Assembly: GCA_022702545.1 (NCBI GenBank)
Contig: JAHRBC010000002.1
Coordinates: 372,001 to 436,000 of the forward strand
DNA: 64,000 nt
DNA from: Phycomyces nitens
Lineage: Eukaryota > Mucoromycota > Mucoromycetes > Mucorales > Phycomycetaceae
Direction of reading: 5' to 3'
Shown: one piece after another, positions 10,919 to 21,702 of the stretch
Position numbering within the stretch: position 1 is the first letter of the stretch
Layout of the letters: each line of letters starts with the position of its first letter
The notes under the pieces: model-generated
Told to the model about the DNA's origin: nothing
What the model saw: only the letters and a program-made list of their open reading frames with translations
Databases searched by the model: none
Translations under genes and position numbers: made by a program

Positions 10919-11466
10919 ACATGCTGCACAATAATAAGAAAGTAGGACGCTTACATCCACGCGCTTGATCTCAGCTTGTAATTCTCTTTCTTCTTCATAT
11001 TCTACAGGAACGGCACTAGCAGTATTAAGGAATCTTAATACTTCTTTGTTATTCGTAGCTCTGCTACTTGTAGAAAGTTTCCACTGTGCAAGCTCCACAA
11101 GACGCTCGATTTTGAGGTACTCTGCGACCTGCAAGAAATTGAATATAATCAAAAGGATTAGTACACAATAATCTGATAGTTTTTTTATGCGCGGTGTGTG
11201 AATTTCGTTTTTTGGCTCACCAAAATGATTTCTTCGATTATATACTCATCAACATTTAGATAATTGTCCTCCCATTTATCAAAATCCATCTCAGTTCTCT
11301 GTTGATCATTATGATACTTTTTCCATTCGTCAACCTTGGTTTGGGATTTGTTAGAGCTGATATTCATTTAAAAGTAAATTTTTACAGTGTATGGTTACCT
11401 TTTTCCAGATAGCTGGGTTAACTTTGGGAGACTCATTGGGTTCATTCATCTCTTGCATGTCTATTC
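10919..11466 (-). pseudogene. Skp1-like gene, 5' end missing
   Basis: Three spliced segments read as the C-terminal two thirds of a Skp1 SCF-ligase adaptor. They are about 11466-11399 (DMQEMNEPNESPKVNPAIWKK), 11334-11221 (KWEDNYLNVDEYIIEEIIL) and 11128-10919 (VAEYLKIERLVELAQ, then the NKEVLRFLN and EEERELQAE helices). Introns of 64 and 92 bp have GT-AG borders and conserve phase. Skp1 links F-box proteins to cullin. The residues normally IPLPNV are changed, and the N-terminal BTB strand region could not be found upstream, where a short exon near 11525 fades into unrecognisable sequence. It is either a truncated retained copy among transposons or a divergent gene with unseen small exons. Confidence 0.6.
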
Positions 11467-12739
11467 AAGCACAAAAAGAATATTGATACTGGTTCACAAA
11501 AGTGCATTTATTAATTTACCTTCAGATATGTTCTTGTATATGTATTAGAAAAACAGCCGTCGATTCTTTAAGTATTATGACTGGAATATGGCCAAGGATA
11601 ATTGATTCAGGCAGTAAAAACAATAGGAACTTTAAGGATAATGTTGAAAATTGATGCTTATAGTGATATAGTGTGTATCGATAACTTATAGAGAATATCT
11701 TTTTGGCTAACTGTAGATAGCCAACTAAATATCCAGAAAAGTGTTTATGGAGTTAAGAGCTCTTGTTTGCTAATTTGAAATAAATCTTTATTTATGTGGT
11801 TCAGTGGTGTAGTTGCTTAAATGTTTTGTAGACGGGGCCGAGGTATTAATATCATTACTACGTTTAGGGTTTACTATACACACTGTGTTTCTTGCTATTC
11901 TGACTGGTTGTTCAATGTGGTCTTGAAAGTGAGGATGAGCAGGTATTCTGGCTTGAATATTCAACTTATCAGTAGTCAGTACCTCCTCCACCAGATATGG
12001 AAATAAACAAATGCCTTTTTTAATGAAGACTCCTGTAGGCAGACCGTACCGACAAACTCATTCGTACAAAAACTCAATAATCGCCTCTGAAACGGAATTA
12101 ATCTTTATGCGAGCCTTGAGCCATCCAAAAAATACTCGATACCCAATATAATGGTCGTATTACCAGACGCTGATTTAGAAACAGTAAGAAAATCCAATAT
12201 ATAGAGTGTAGTGCTATTTTGATACTACCAAAAGAACAAGTAGGGAAGATATCTTTGGATTTGACCTGACATGCTAACATAAAGGACACGACAATATATA
12301 TATTCTGATGGTGCAATAGTATCCCAGTCAGTAATAAATCTTACTAATGTGTACCACAATCCGCACAACATCCTGCTGTCCTCGTAAAGTGTGATTCTAA
12401 AAATTTTGAAACATTGTAGGCGTATCTTCATATCTCAATACTTGGCGAGGTTCATACTTGTCAGTAACCTTGTCGTACTGCTGATCATACTGCCTGATAT
12501 AATACTTGATCATGCTTTTTCTCAGCCTTAATTTCTCCTTTTCTGACATGACATCATTGTAAGACACTAGTTTTAAATATTCTCACAGCAATCAATACTC
12601 ATCTAGAGATATTCTTTTGCCTGGCCGAACTGCGATAGAACCCTGGAATTCTATACCAAAGTTGTGTAGAAGTAATTAGTCGCATTTATCAACCAAAAAA
12701 AATCTGTCATACTTTGTGTTCAAAAGCCCAAACAGCTAG

Positions 12740-13560
12740 TCTGGATAAACTATCCATATTTTTATTATTATAGCCGGGTCAGTAGTAGATATTAAAGTCA
12801 TGGTCTTGGATACTGAGAATCCACCTCGCAAAATGATATTATATTGTGTACTTATCATTAGAATCTTTAAGGCCTGGTGGTCGACATACACTTTGAAATT
12901 TTCCATCAAATAGAGTCCAACAAAATTTATAAAATATATACAGTGGCCAAGAATTCCTTTTCATAAACAGAATGATTTCGCTCAATATTAGCCAAAGCTC
13001 GATTTTCGTAGTAAGTGGAATACACCTCATTCCTATTCTGTACTGATGTCTGTAATTGTACTCCTGTCACGCCGTGTTTGTGGTTCTCCGTCTTCTGTCC
13101 ATATCGAAAGCACACCATCTTCTTAACAATTGGCATGCCACCCTTTTTCAAGAGTGAGCACTCCATATTTTTACTAAGCAACCTTTCCCGATTTCTTCCA
13201 TTTTATTTAATATAAATACCAACAAAGATCCAATGAAATAAATCATTGAATTCTACCCTTAACTTCTCTTCTCTTAACTTTGAAATTTGAAACCTCTTCC
13301 TGAAGAATAATTCTATTTGCTTGCTAAGCTACGAATTATTGGATACTGTGTCAAGAATCTCTCTCCCTCCCTCTCTCTCTACTCTTTCTCTCTCTTCGTC
13401 TATCTTCTTGGACACTTCTTGTCTAAAGACAACACACCGCGTGACACTCCCCAAATAGCAATATGGAAAGCATCAGTGTACAAAGTAAACTCTCTTGGAA
13501 TCTACGTGCTGCAAAATCAGACTGACTGTCAGTATTGCCTTATACCTTTGGAATTAGTGT
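12740..13560 (-). pseudogene. RNase H region of an older gypsy element, split by a solo LTR
   Basis: Minus-strand translation gives gypsy RNase H landmarks: LYTDAFHIAIWG just right of the solo LTR, YYENRALANIERNHSVYEKE just left of it (about 12975-13030), then VYVDHQALK (about 12880) and RWILSIQDHDFNIYY with MDSLSRL (about 12745-12830). Several frameshifts and stops separate these. The frame on the two sides of the solo LTR joins exactly if the LTR and one CTCC duplication are ignored. Flanking minus-strand DNA from about 11.8 to 15 kb probably holds the rest of pol, too decayed for me to assign. Confidence 0.78.
13065..13446 (+). mobile_element. Solo LTR of the gypsy family at 539
   Basis: A 382-bp LTR begins TGTCACGC and ends GCGTGACA, the same ends as the complete element. 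It shares the CTTCTGTCC and GACAACACACCGCG segments and is flanked by the direct duplication CTCC (13061-13064 and 13447-13450). It is shorter and more divergent than the LTRs of the complete copy, so it is older. It formed by insertion then LTR-LTR recombination. Confidence 0.92.
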
Positions 13561-15590
13561 TATTCTAGCTCTGTCAATCGATAAGCTACACCCTTTTTCT
13601 ATAGTATATTCAATGGTGGAGCATATTTAGAGAATCCTGAGATACATTTCTTGTGGTACTAAGTAAGCTCCATAAATCAATTGATCTCTGTAATCACGAG
13701 TGATCACGGCCACTTTTAAATTGGGATATTCTTGACAGATTTTTTTTAAATAAATATTTGTACTTTTAATTTACAACTGAGTACCTCGATTTCTTCGTAA
13801 CTAGAATGCCATTTCTTAAAAATAGGGATAATTTAAACTTTTGCGCCTTTACAAAAACAACTCATCAAGTTATAGCAGATGTTCTTTAAAGGTCATTGTA
13901 TTGCTCCTCCATCGATATAAACTGTCATGGCCCTGCACAGTATTAGACAAAATACGACATTAAAGACATTAAAGACCTCCAACCAACCTTTTATCCTCCT
14001 TTTAAACACACGGAACTTACTGTCTATTCAAAATGACCAAATATTGCTATAAATTCTGTCCAGTCTCTGTCTGCCCGGTGCAATGACATGACCGGTGCCA
14101 TTGCTCATCCATAGATCAAAGCGTCTACTGGCTCGTTTCCGAGGATCATCGAGACTAGCTGTAATTTCTAGATCTTAGTTTAGCAATTTGTGTTAATAAT
14201 TATACTTTCTTCAATATCATCTGCCTCAGCCAAGTTTGTGTCTATATAAATGCTGCTGGTATTCTTGATATGTTCCTTTGCATTAAATGATCGAAAGTAC
14301 AAGCGTAATATCCAATACCGGAGAAGCATGGTATAGTAACCGTGAAATAGATAGCTTAATCTCAGTACTTCACAGGATTTGTTTGGTATCCAATGACTGA
14401 CCCTCACTGTCTTTGTAAAGAAATAAAGAGAACTAGCGGAATTTTTTGGCCTGTATTTCTGGGGCAATATCTCTTTTGGCTTGGGGTTCCCAATTAATCT
14501 TTACTGGTTTGACTTGCTTGGTTCTTTCCTCTGCTAAATTATTTATCTTTATTTCCTTCTGCCCGTTCTCTGCTCTTTTGGCACTCCCTTCTCCATTTTC
14601 CTCTTATTTTTCTACATTAACCGTAGCAATCTAGCTGACAGGATATTTAGACCTTTGAAGTCATTTCATCAGTCATAAAAGTTCTTGCCGAAAACCCGCC
14701 ATTCTTTTGTGTTTTAGGTAGACCTTTTGAGTTACTTCTTGAGGAGTCTCTTTAGTTTGACTGTTGATCTGTGGGTATTGATAAGATGTGCATTCTCTTT
14801 GTTGGCAGTTGAAAATACGGACTCCCATTGAGTTAGTTTGAGCTTGGACTTTCTTGTGCAACAATGTTAATATTAATATTATGCATTGTCTTGCCCATTG
14901 CTTTCTCAACTATAGCCACAATATATTGAAATTGTGTACGTAAAATTTTATGAGCCGCTTCCGTTTGAAAAAAAAAAAGACACGCTCAGGGCCAACCTGT
15001 ATTGCAATCATTTGAGTCTACACTTTTTATGGGTCCAGATGGTTGTCTTAAATTGAACTCTTGCTGTATTCGGGTACATTCTTCTGTATACCTCATGGTT
15101 GGGGAATCTCTTAAACTATCTTGATCTTTTCCTTTGGGACGTAAAACTTATATTCTGCCGTCAGCCCTCACTTAATCAAAAGAGCCATGTAATCTTTCTT
15201 CTTGTCAACTCTATTTGCCAATATTCTGGCCAGCTTTAGTTTCTTGGCTAGAACCATTATAATAGTCTCGATTCCTTGTTAAAAGTTTTGAGTTCAATAG
15301 CCATAATATTGCACTGTAACCCCCCCTCCCCTCTTTTTTTTGTCACAAACTCTTACTTGAAAATGGAGACCAGACAATCTGTATTGGAATTATACACTCT
15401 GTGAGAAACGTTTTACTCGGCCAAAAATTGCAAAAACCCAACTTTTTTTCTTTTTAAAAAAATATTGTTTTCCTTTCCTTTTATTAATCAGCCCAAACAC
15501 GAAAACAACATTCTCATCAAAACTCACTCGTGTGGTCCTTGTACAAAGTCTGACGATTACAAACATGGATGTATAATGTACATGCATTTG
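13561..15590. other. Decayed transposon-like DNA, not assignable
   Basis: This lies upstream (minus-strand sense) of the old RNase H region and probably contains eroded reverse transcriptase and gag of that element. Short minus-strand frames such as about 14180-14467 and 14673-14909 lack diagnostic motifs. No intact gene is visible. Confidence 0.4.
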
Positions 15591-16540
15591 GCAGATTTTC
15601 ATGTTGTCAAGATTCCAACTGTTATTAGAATGAGTTTCTTTGTCGAGAGTTTCTTTGGGCGAGTAAAGGAAACAGGGTCAACTGAACCAAGAGAAAAGAC
15701 CGAAAACAATAATAATATTGACGAGAGGATGTGGAGACACCTTGTTCAAGTGGCACAGAAGGACCCATTTGGCTAAAAAGGCAAGCCGAGAGTGGTCTTG
15801 GGCAGATGAGAGTATCGATTTGTAGATGCATTGTAATCAGCTTTCGTGGACATTTGGGCTTTGGGTCGTATATTATAGCTCACGATCCAGCCTTGACCAA
15901 AAGATACAAGCAAAGAATATTCGAATGGGCTAATGACCAAGTCAATTGGTCTGATGAGCAATGTAGAAGCATATTATAATTCAAAGAGTCGAGATTCACA
16001 ATTAAAGGTAATGTTGGAGAAGCTAGGCCAATTAGAAGAACTGGTAAATGGTACGACACTGAACATATAGTGTCTGGAACAAAGTGGGGAAAGGGTAGAG
16101 TGATGATTTGTAGCTGTTTCTGGACAGGTGGTTTTGGGCCTTTGGTATTCCTTGATGGCAATGTGAATCAAGACCAATATGTAAACACTCTGACCCAGAC
16201 CATCCTCCCATAGGTCCAAAATATATCAAAGAAAGAAAACACGATCTTTATATCACCAAAAGACAGTTCCAGCCACTATATTGGGTCTTTGTAAAGTGAT
16301 GGAAAGAGGGCCATGGAATTCGAGGTTTATAGTGCTGGCCAGCGCAAAGCCTAGATATCAACCGCATTAAGCATATTTGATAGGCGCTCAAGACTAGAAT
16401 GTCCAAAGAGAGGCCCAACATCGATAATGTTGATGATTTAAAGGTTGCAATGCAACAAGAGTGAAAGATAATCGGTCTCGAACTTCATGTTTGGCAGACA
16501 TTAATTGATACCAAAGGTGGACATACTCGGTATTTAGCCT
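15590..16540 (+). pseudogene. Tc1/mariner transposase, decayed
   Basis: Plus-strand frames match a Tc1-type DDE transposase in order: LTKRYKQRIFEWANDQVNWSDEQ (about 15892-15960; given in part), SRFTIKG, GKGRVMICSCFWTGGFGPLV and FLDGNVNQDQYVNTL (about 16090-16195), WPAQSLDINRIKHI (about 16335) and a terminal GGHTRY (about 16518). The segment that should carry the first catalytic Asp is ruined, and the second catalytic block is degenerate. Several stops and frameshifts occur, so it cannot be active. Terminal inverted repeats could not be paired with confidence; a possible right end lies near 17041. Confidence 0.82.
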
Positions 16541-17211
16541 TGCTATTCTTTAAATACTCTAATAAGACACCTTTATCATTTTGTCTTTTTTGAAATATAA
16601 AAATCATCTTTTGCAATGGATAAGCAGTTGTGCACTAAACATCTAATTAATATTTTTTTTTGATATTTTTGCCATTGAAAGATAAAGCGTTCTTCAGAGT
16701 GACTATACAGAGTGAAAGAATCCTTGTTTGAATAGACAAACTAAATGGCAATCAAATTCTCATGTAAGCCTAATAACACATACAGAAATATGTGCTCAAT
16801 GAAAATAAAGCATGAATGCAATGCATATTTAGTTTCCATGGCTTTTTTTTTTTTAAAAAAAAAAGAAATGGATCTATGTGCATTGGGATTCTACTAATAT
16901 TTCTAGTAGGCATGCATTATCATTGCAAAGGTTTCATAGTCTATGGATTAAATTAGATGCCCTGCTAAGAAATGAGAGACATGATAATTTATCGACATAC
17001 TACTAATATTTAAGCTTGATAGAGTGGTATAGTTTTTGTAGTGTCTACTATAGAATAAGAATTTAAATGAAATTATGCTATACAATGTGAAAGATGTTTT
17101 TCAAATACACACATACATATTTTCTTTTCTTTCTACCTCTCTCTCTCTCTCTTTTTTTTTTTTTTTTTAAAAAAAAAGAATTAAATGCAAAAGCATCATG
17201 TCTGATATAAA
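16541..17211. other. Non-coding stretch with homopolymer runs
   Basis: AT-rich DNA between the Tc1 remnant and the 3' end of the CLASP-like gene. It contains T/A runs near 16840 and a CT repeat followed by T/A runs near 17140-17180. No gene is recognised. Confidence 0.4.
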
Positions 17212-19391
17212 TCAAGTTTTCTTGACATTACGCTCAAGTGCCCGCGACTCATTATTTTGGCCTTGGTTATTCTGGGCCCGTTTTCTACGTAGAGCAGGTC
17301 CAGAAGTGGCAAACGGTCTTTTGAATTGAGTACCTTTAGAGATCCCAAATCACCAAAATTCCAAAAGTCAATTATCATATTGTTCCATGTACCACAGATA
17401 CTTACGTGTTGTTGGCCCCAGCGACTTTTTGATATCAAATTTACACAAGTTTACACGCGAACTGAGGGGTTTTCTATGAATTGATCTAGGCTTTAAAGGT
17501 TTTGGTGAGTCAGACAGAGAGTTGTTGGTAAAAGGCACAGATTTCTCGGAGGCTGAAGAAGTAGAAGAAGATGCTGTTGCTATAGACGACCCTGTTGGTG
17601 ATCTTTGTACCACAGTACTTCTTGGTGACATATTACTGGGAGAATTGTTTGTAATGGATGATCTACTGAGTAAAGGGGATGATTTACTGCTGAGTGTAGC
17701 CACTCGGGGAAGTTTGTGGTATGTAGTAGGCCTTTGAGACGAAGGCGGTGTGTTTGGAGATCGACGTCCGGTATCAGTATCTGGCAATGACATTGACGAC
17801 CGAACTGCGCTTTGACGTGCAGTCGATAGTCGAGTGGGCACAGGCCGTTTTATTACTCTTCCCTCAATACGTTGTTTTGTAAGACGTGGTTCACCGGGGT
17901 CTGCATTTGCAACACGCTTCTGACCACGATGAGTAGTTGGTGAGGGTGCTACCTTTGGTACTACTTTTTTAGATGGTCCCTTTGATTGTGTTTCTGCGGG
18001 AATCGTATTTTGATCAGTTGTATCCTTTTGTTGTGTATCTAGAGGTGTGGTGTCTAAAGACCCTTCATTTTGTGGCGCATCTACACCACTATCTGATTCC
18101 GACTGTACAAAAGTGTCTTTACAAGGCTTTTCACACAGTTGAGAGTCTGGGCTGGGTAATATGGGATCTTCATTTATAGACTCTGGTTCAACAACTGTTG
18201 TCTGAACATCACTTGGCAAGGTCTCTTTGGGTGAATCTTTTGGTAAGACTATTGGTGTAGATGTGTCTTTCTGGGTAGATTTGGTTCTTTGGAGGGGTTT
18301 CGCTACCCTTGCTGGAGTTTTCGACATTCTGCTGACAGGTGTGGGATTTCCGAGTGCTCTTTTGGTCATTGGCTGATTAGATCTTGTAGTCAATGACTTT
18401 GTGCTCTGGCTGGGAGTACGATTTCCAAAAGTCGAAGTGGAGTATGAGGTGCTTGTACTGGATGAAGCACTGGGTGTAGGTATTAAATATTTCTTTACAT
18501 CGTCTGAAAGGCTGGATATAAACCTATAGACATTTATTCTTAAAATCTGCACATTCAAAAGACTGGATAGTTTACCTCTCTGCTTCATCCGTAAATTTGT
18601 CGTAATAAGCTTTGTAGCATGCACGAGCCTTGAGTCGCACTTCAGCACTGGGGTCTTTGGCAGAGTTTTTTATAGTTTCTTCGATACTTTGGGTGTATCG
18701 TACAATATCATTAGGATCGTTAACTTGAATCAATGTCTTTATACACTCGAGTACACATTCACGCACAGATTTACTGGGTATTGGCGGTTTCTTTAATGCT
18801 AGACAGAGGTGACGAATTCCTTTTGGAATACTGGAATCGTTAGCAATAGATTTGTAGCATTCCAGTGCTCTAGTGTGTGTAACTTTGCTAGTCTTTCTGA
18901 ATAAGGAGAATAATGTTGGTGCAAACAGCTCATGGAGGTCTTGGTAGTCTGTTTTCATGGCTTTGGAAAGTGTTTTGAGCATTTCCATGGCTGTGCCTGA
19001 CAGACGACTGCGTTCAGACAAAAGCTATTTCCACACATGTTTATAAATAATGAGGCTGATACTTTGGCATGGTATTGGGAAGAAGAAAAAGGTGCTTACT
19101 GATGTGTTGATTTGTGTCTTTAGATTCTTTAGGCGGTCGATAAAAGATGTTTGTTTGTGGGCGTCAATTTTGAGAATCCATCTTGTCATATTCTTGAGAG
19201 CTGAATTGTGCATCTCCCATGTCTCTTCTGATTCTTTCCGTTTAAATACGGCCTCCACACGCTTCATCTCCCTATCAAGTTCATGCACGGTGATCTGCCA
19301 ATGTATAATCAGACCATTTGAAGGTTGTATGAATCCCCAAGAGAATGGTTACCTCGATTGGCTTTACTGGATAGTTTTCTTCCTTTCTCAT
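17212..19391 (-). CDS. CLASP-like TOG-domain microtubule-associated protein
   Basis: Five exons (19391-19353, 19294-19100, 19024-18576, 18511-17406, 17333-17212) keep phase and give 636 residues. Introns are 58-75 bp. Residues about 14-225 match the CLASP_N TOG array, with the hallmark FKRKESEETW, then LSERSRLSGTAMEML and FAPTLFSLFRKTSKVTHTRA. TOG domains of this family bind tubulin and stabilise spindle and cortical microtubules. The rest (about 240-600) is a Ser/Pro/Thr-rich basic region, as in CLASP linkers, ending in a basic tail (ALRRKRAQNN). Typical CLASPs exceed 1000 residues with two or more TOGs and a C-terminal domain, so this is a short form with one TOG. An acceptor-like site just before the ATG hints at a 5' UTR intron or a missed upstream exon. 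Confidence 0.83.
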
Positions 19392-21702
19392 TGTGAGCTG
19401 TAATGTGATTGAGAGAAAGCGAAAATAAAAAATAAAATTGATGTTTGAGGAGGCGAAATAGACATATTCTTGTATGAATGTGTATATAAGAAATAAATAA
19501 ATAAATAAAAACAGGTACGTGACGTTGCTCAAATAAAGCTCTATTTTTTTTTTGGTAGATGCTAATGATTGTAGTAATATTTTTTTGAAACATTTGAAAC
19601 TTTTGGATGGTAAAGAGCATGTATTGATTCGAATATGGTTTAGGTTATTTAATCATAATCTGTAATCGACTTTGGACTACTAACAGGAGAATGGTCAAGA
19701 TCAATAGAGGCTGATTAATGTTTTTTTTTTTGAAATATATATATATATATATTAATTATATGGTAGTATGTGCTCCAAAGACAACATTTGCTTATGTGTT
19801 TGAACTAGGCCGTAGAAATGTGACAGTTCAAAACAAGTATAAACCTGGTTGTGGCTGACAAGACACTACAAAATGACATATTCAATAGTTTAGATTGTGC
19901 TGCTAGCCTCAGCCCCTCTCCAAAGAAATCAGTCTAGAGTGAATAATTAGAAAGAGGTTGGGTTAGACTGGTGATATGCATTCTATAGAAAGTGGGTAGA
20001 ATCGATATCAATTCTTGCATTGCAAAATATATTTACTGACAATATCATATACCAAAAGACTGGTTCCTCTAGAGTGTGGCGCATATACTATACTCTATTT
20101 CTTCCAAGTGTGTTTGCTTAATCCGAGGTAGTTTAATCTGCCAATAGATTCTTTGTATTTGATATTCAAATCAAACTACCCTGAAATACCTAAACCCAAA
20201 GTCTGGGTGGCCAAACCATTTCTGGTGCAGCGATTTAACCTTTCCCCAAAAGGAAAACAGCCAAAATAGTTGTAGGCTGGCCTCTTTTATCGCAGCAGGG
20301 GGTTCATCTCCTTCTTTATACGGAGCTATAATGTTGAAGTATTTACCATTATTTCTGCTGATTTGTTAGCGTGCCAATTGGAAAATGGCAACTAGAGATA
20401 GACCCAGAATAGCATTGATATTGTATATCAACTGTTTATGTTTCTTTCGAGTGCGATTATTTTGGGTTTTATTTTATATTATTTTCAAAAAAAATATACA
20501 TATGAGCCTTTAACCGAGGACCTCCCAGTCAAATATACACTATGTAGTTTTATATCCTTTGAAATGAACGTTGCCATTACTTGAATCGACCATTAGCCAG
20601 AGAGTGATTGTACCCTCGAGTCTTTTTAATCATTGAAATGTATACAATTGTTGAATCTATACCATTCTTTCAAGGTCGACTTGGTCATTAGCTTGGACAA
20701 CATATCAATAAAGCTTTTATTAAATATTAAAAGTGATCTATTGTAAATGATATTTGCGACAAGAGTTGCCAAAGTCGTAAAATATATATATATAAATGTG
20801 TGTGTGTTTGTATGTATATTCCGAAATCACACCACATTAGCTTCTTTGAGTTTCGCAAATTCATCGTAACACTAACCAAGTTGGATGCCGCACGGTCCAT
20901 AGACACTAAAAACATGAGCTTATTTTGCAGTATTTTAGTTGCTGACACGAGGGTATGTGCTGTCTGCGCCCGAGATCGTCAAAGTAGCCAATCATAATAA
21001 ACAGACCAATCTTGCAAGTCATACTACAACCACGCGTCTCGTTCACTCTCAAGCCAATTATTGATTTAATTCAATAAAAGAATATATATATATATATATA
21101 TATTTGGGCTTGCTACAATTTCGACAGAAAATTGCGATTTGATTTTACTACATGTCATTCCTTTGTACCTCTATGGAATGTTTGTATGAGATTCTCTTGT
21201 TTATTTGCATTTGAATCTCACATAGTTGATTCATTCAGTATTTTTTTTTGTATTGGGTTCGCTCAGTTCTTGAATATCCCAGTTTATAAAGTCTCGCAGA
21301 TAAAAAAAAAAGGGTCTGCAAACGATCTCAAAAATAGAGAATTCATCCAATAAAATCTCCAATCCACTCTATATCTTGCGCAACCGTCTATTATTATTTT
21401 TTTAAGTTGAAAGATCCTGTATTAAACGCCACACTTTAAACACCGCAGGAGAGATTGACGTCAATAAGGACAAGTTACATTACGCGATTCAAACCCTTTC
21501 TTTCTTTTTGACGCAAAACGAATCACCATCAATACCACAAAGATGCAACGAGAAGAAAATAATTCACAAAGTATACTGAATTCCTTTATTGACCTGAGAT
21601 TACAGAGACAATTACTCACAAAAACTTGCAAAAAAAAAACACACACACACTCACTCACTCACTCACTAATCACAAGAAGATTCCGGGCATCCGTATCAAA
21701 CA
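19392..21702. other. Intergenic stretch between CLASP-like and MPS1 genes
   Basis: These 2.3 kb separate divergently transcribed genes. No family is recognisable. It contains (TA)n runs near 19736-19752 and 21082-21102 and a CA/CTCA repeat near 21640-21666. A possible 5' UTR exon of the CLASP-like gene lies right of 19400. Confidence 0.45.
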
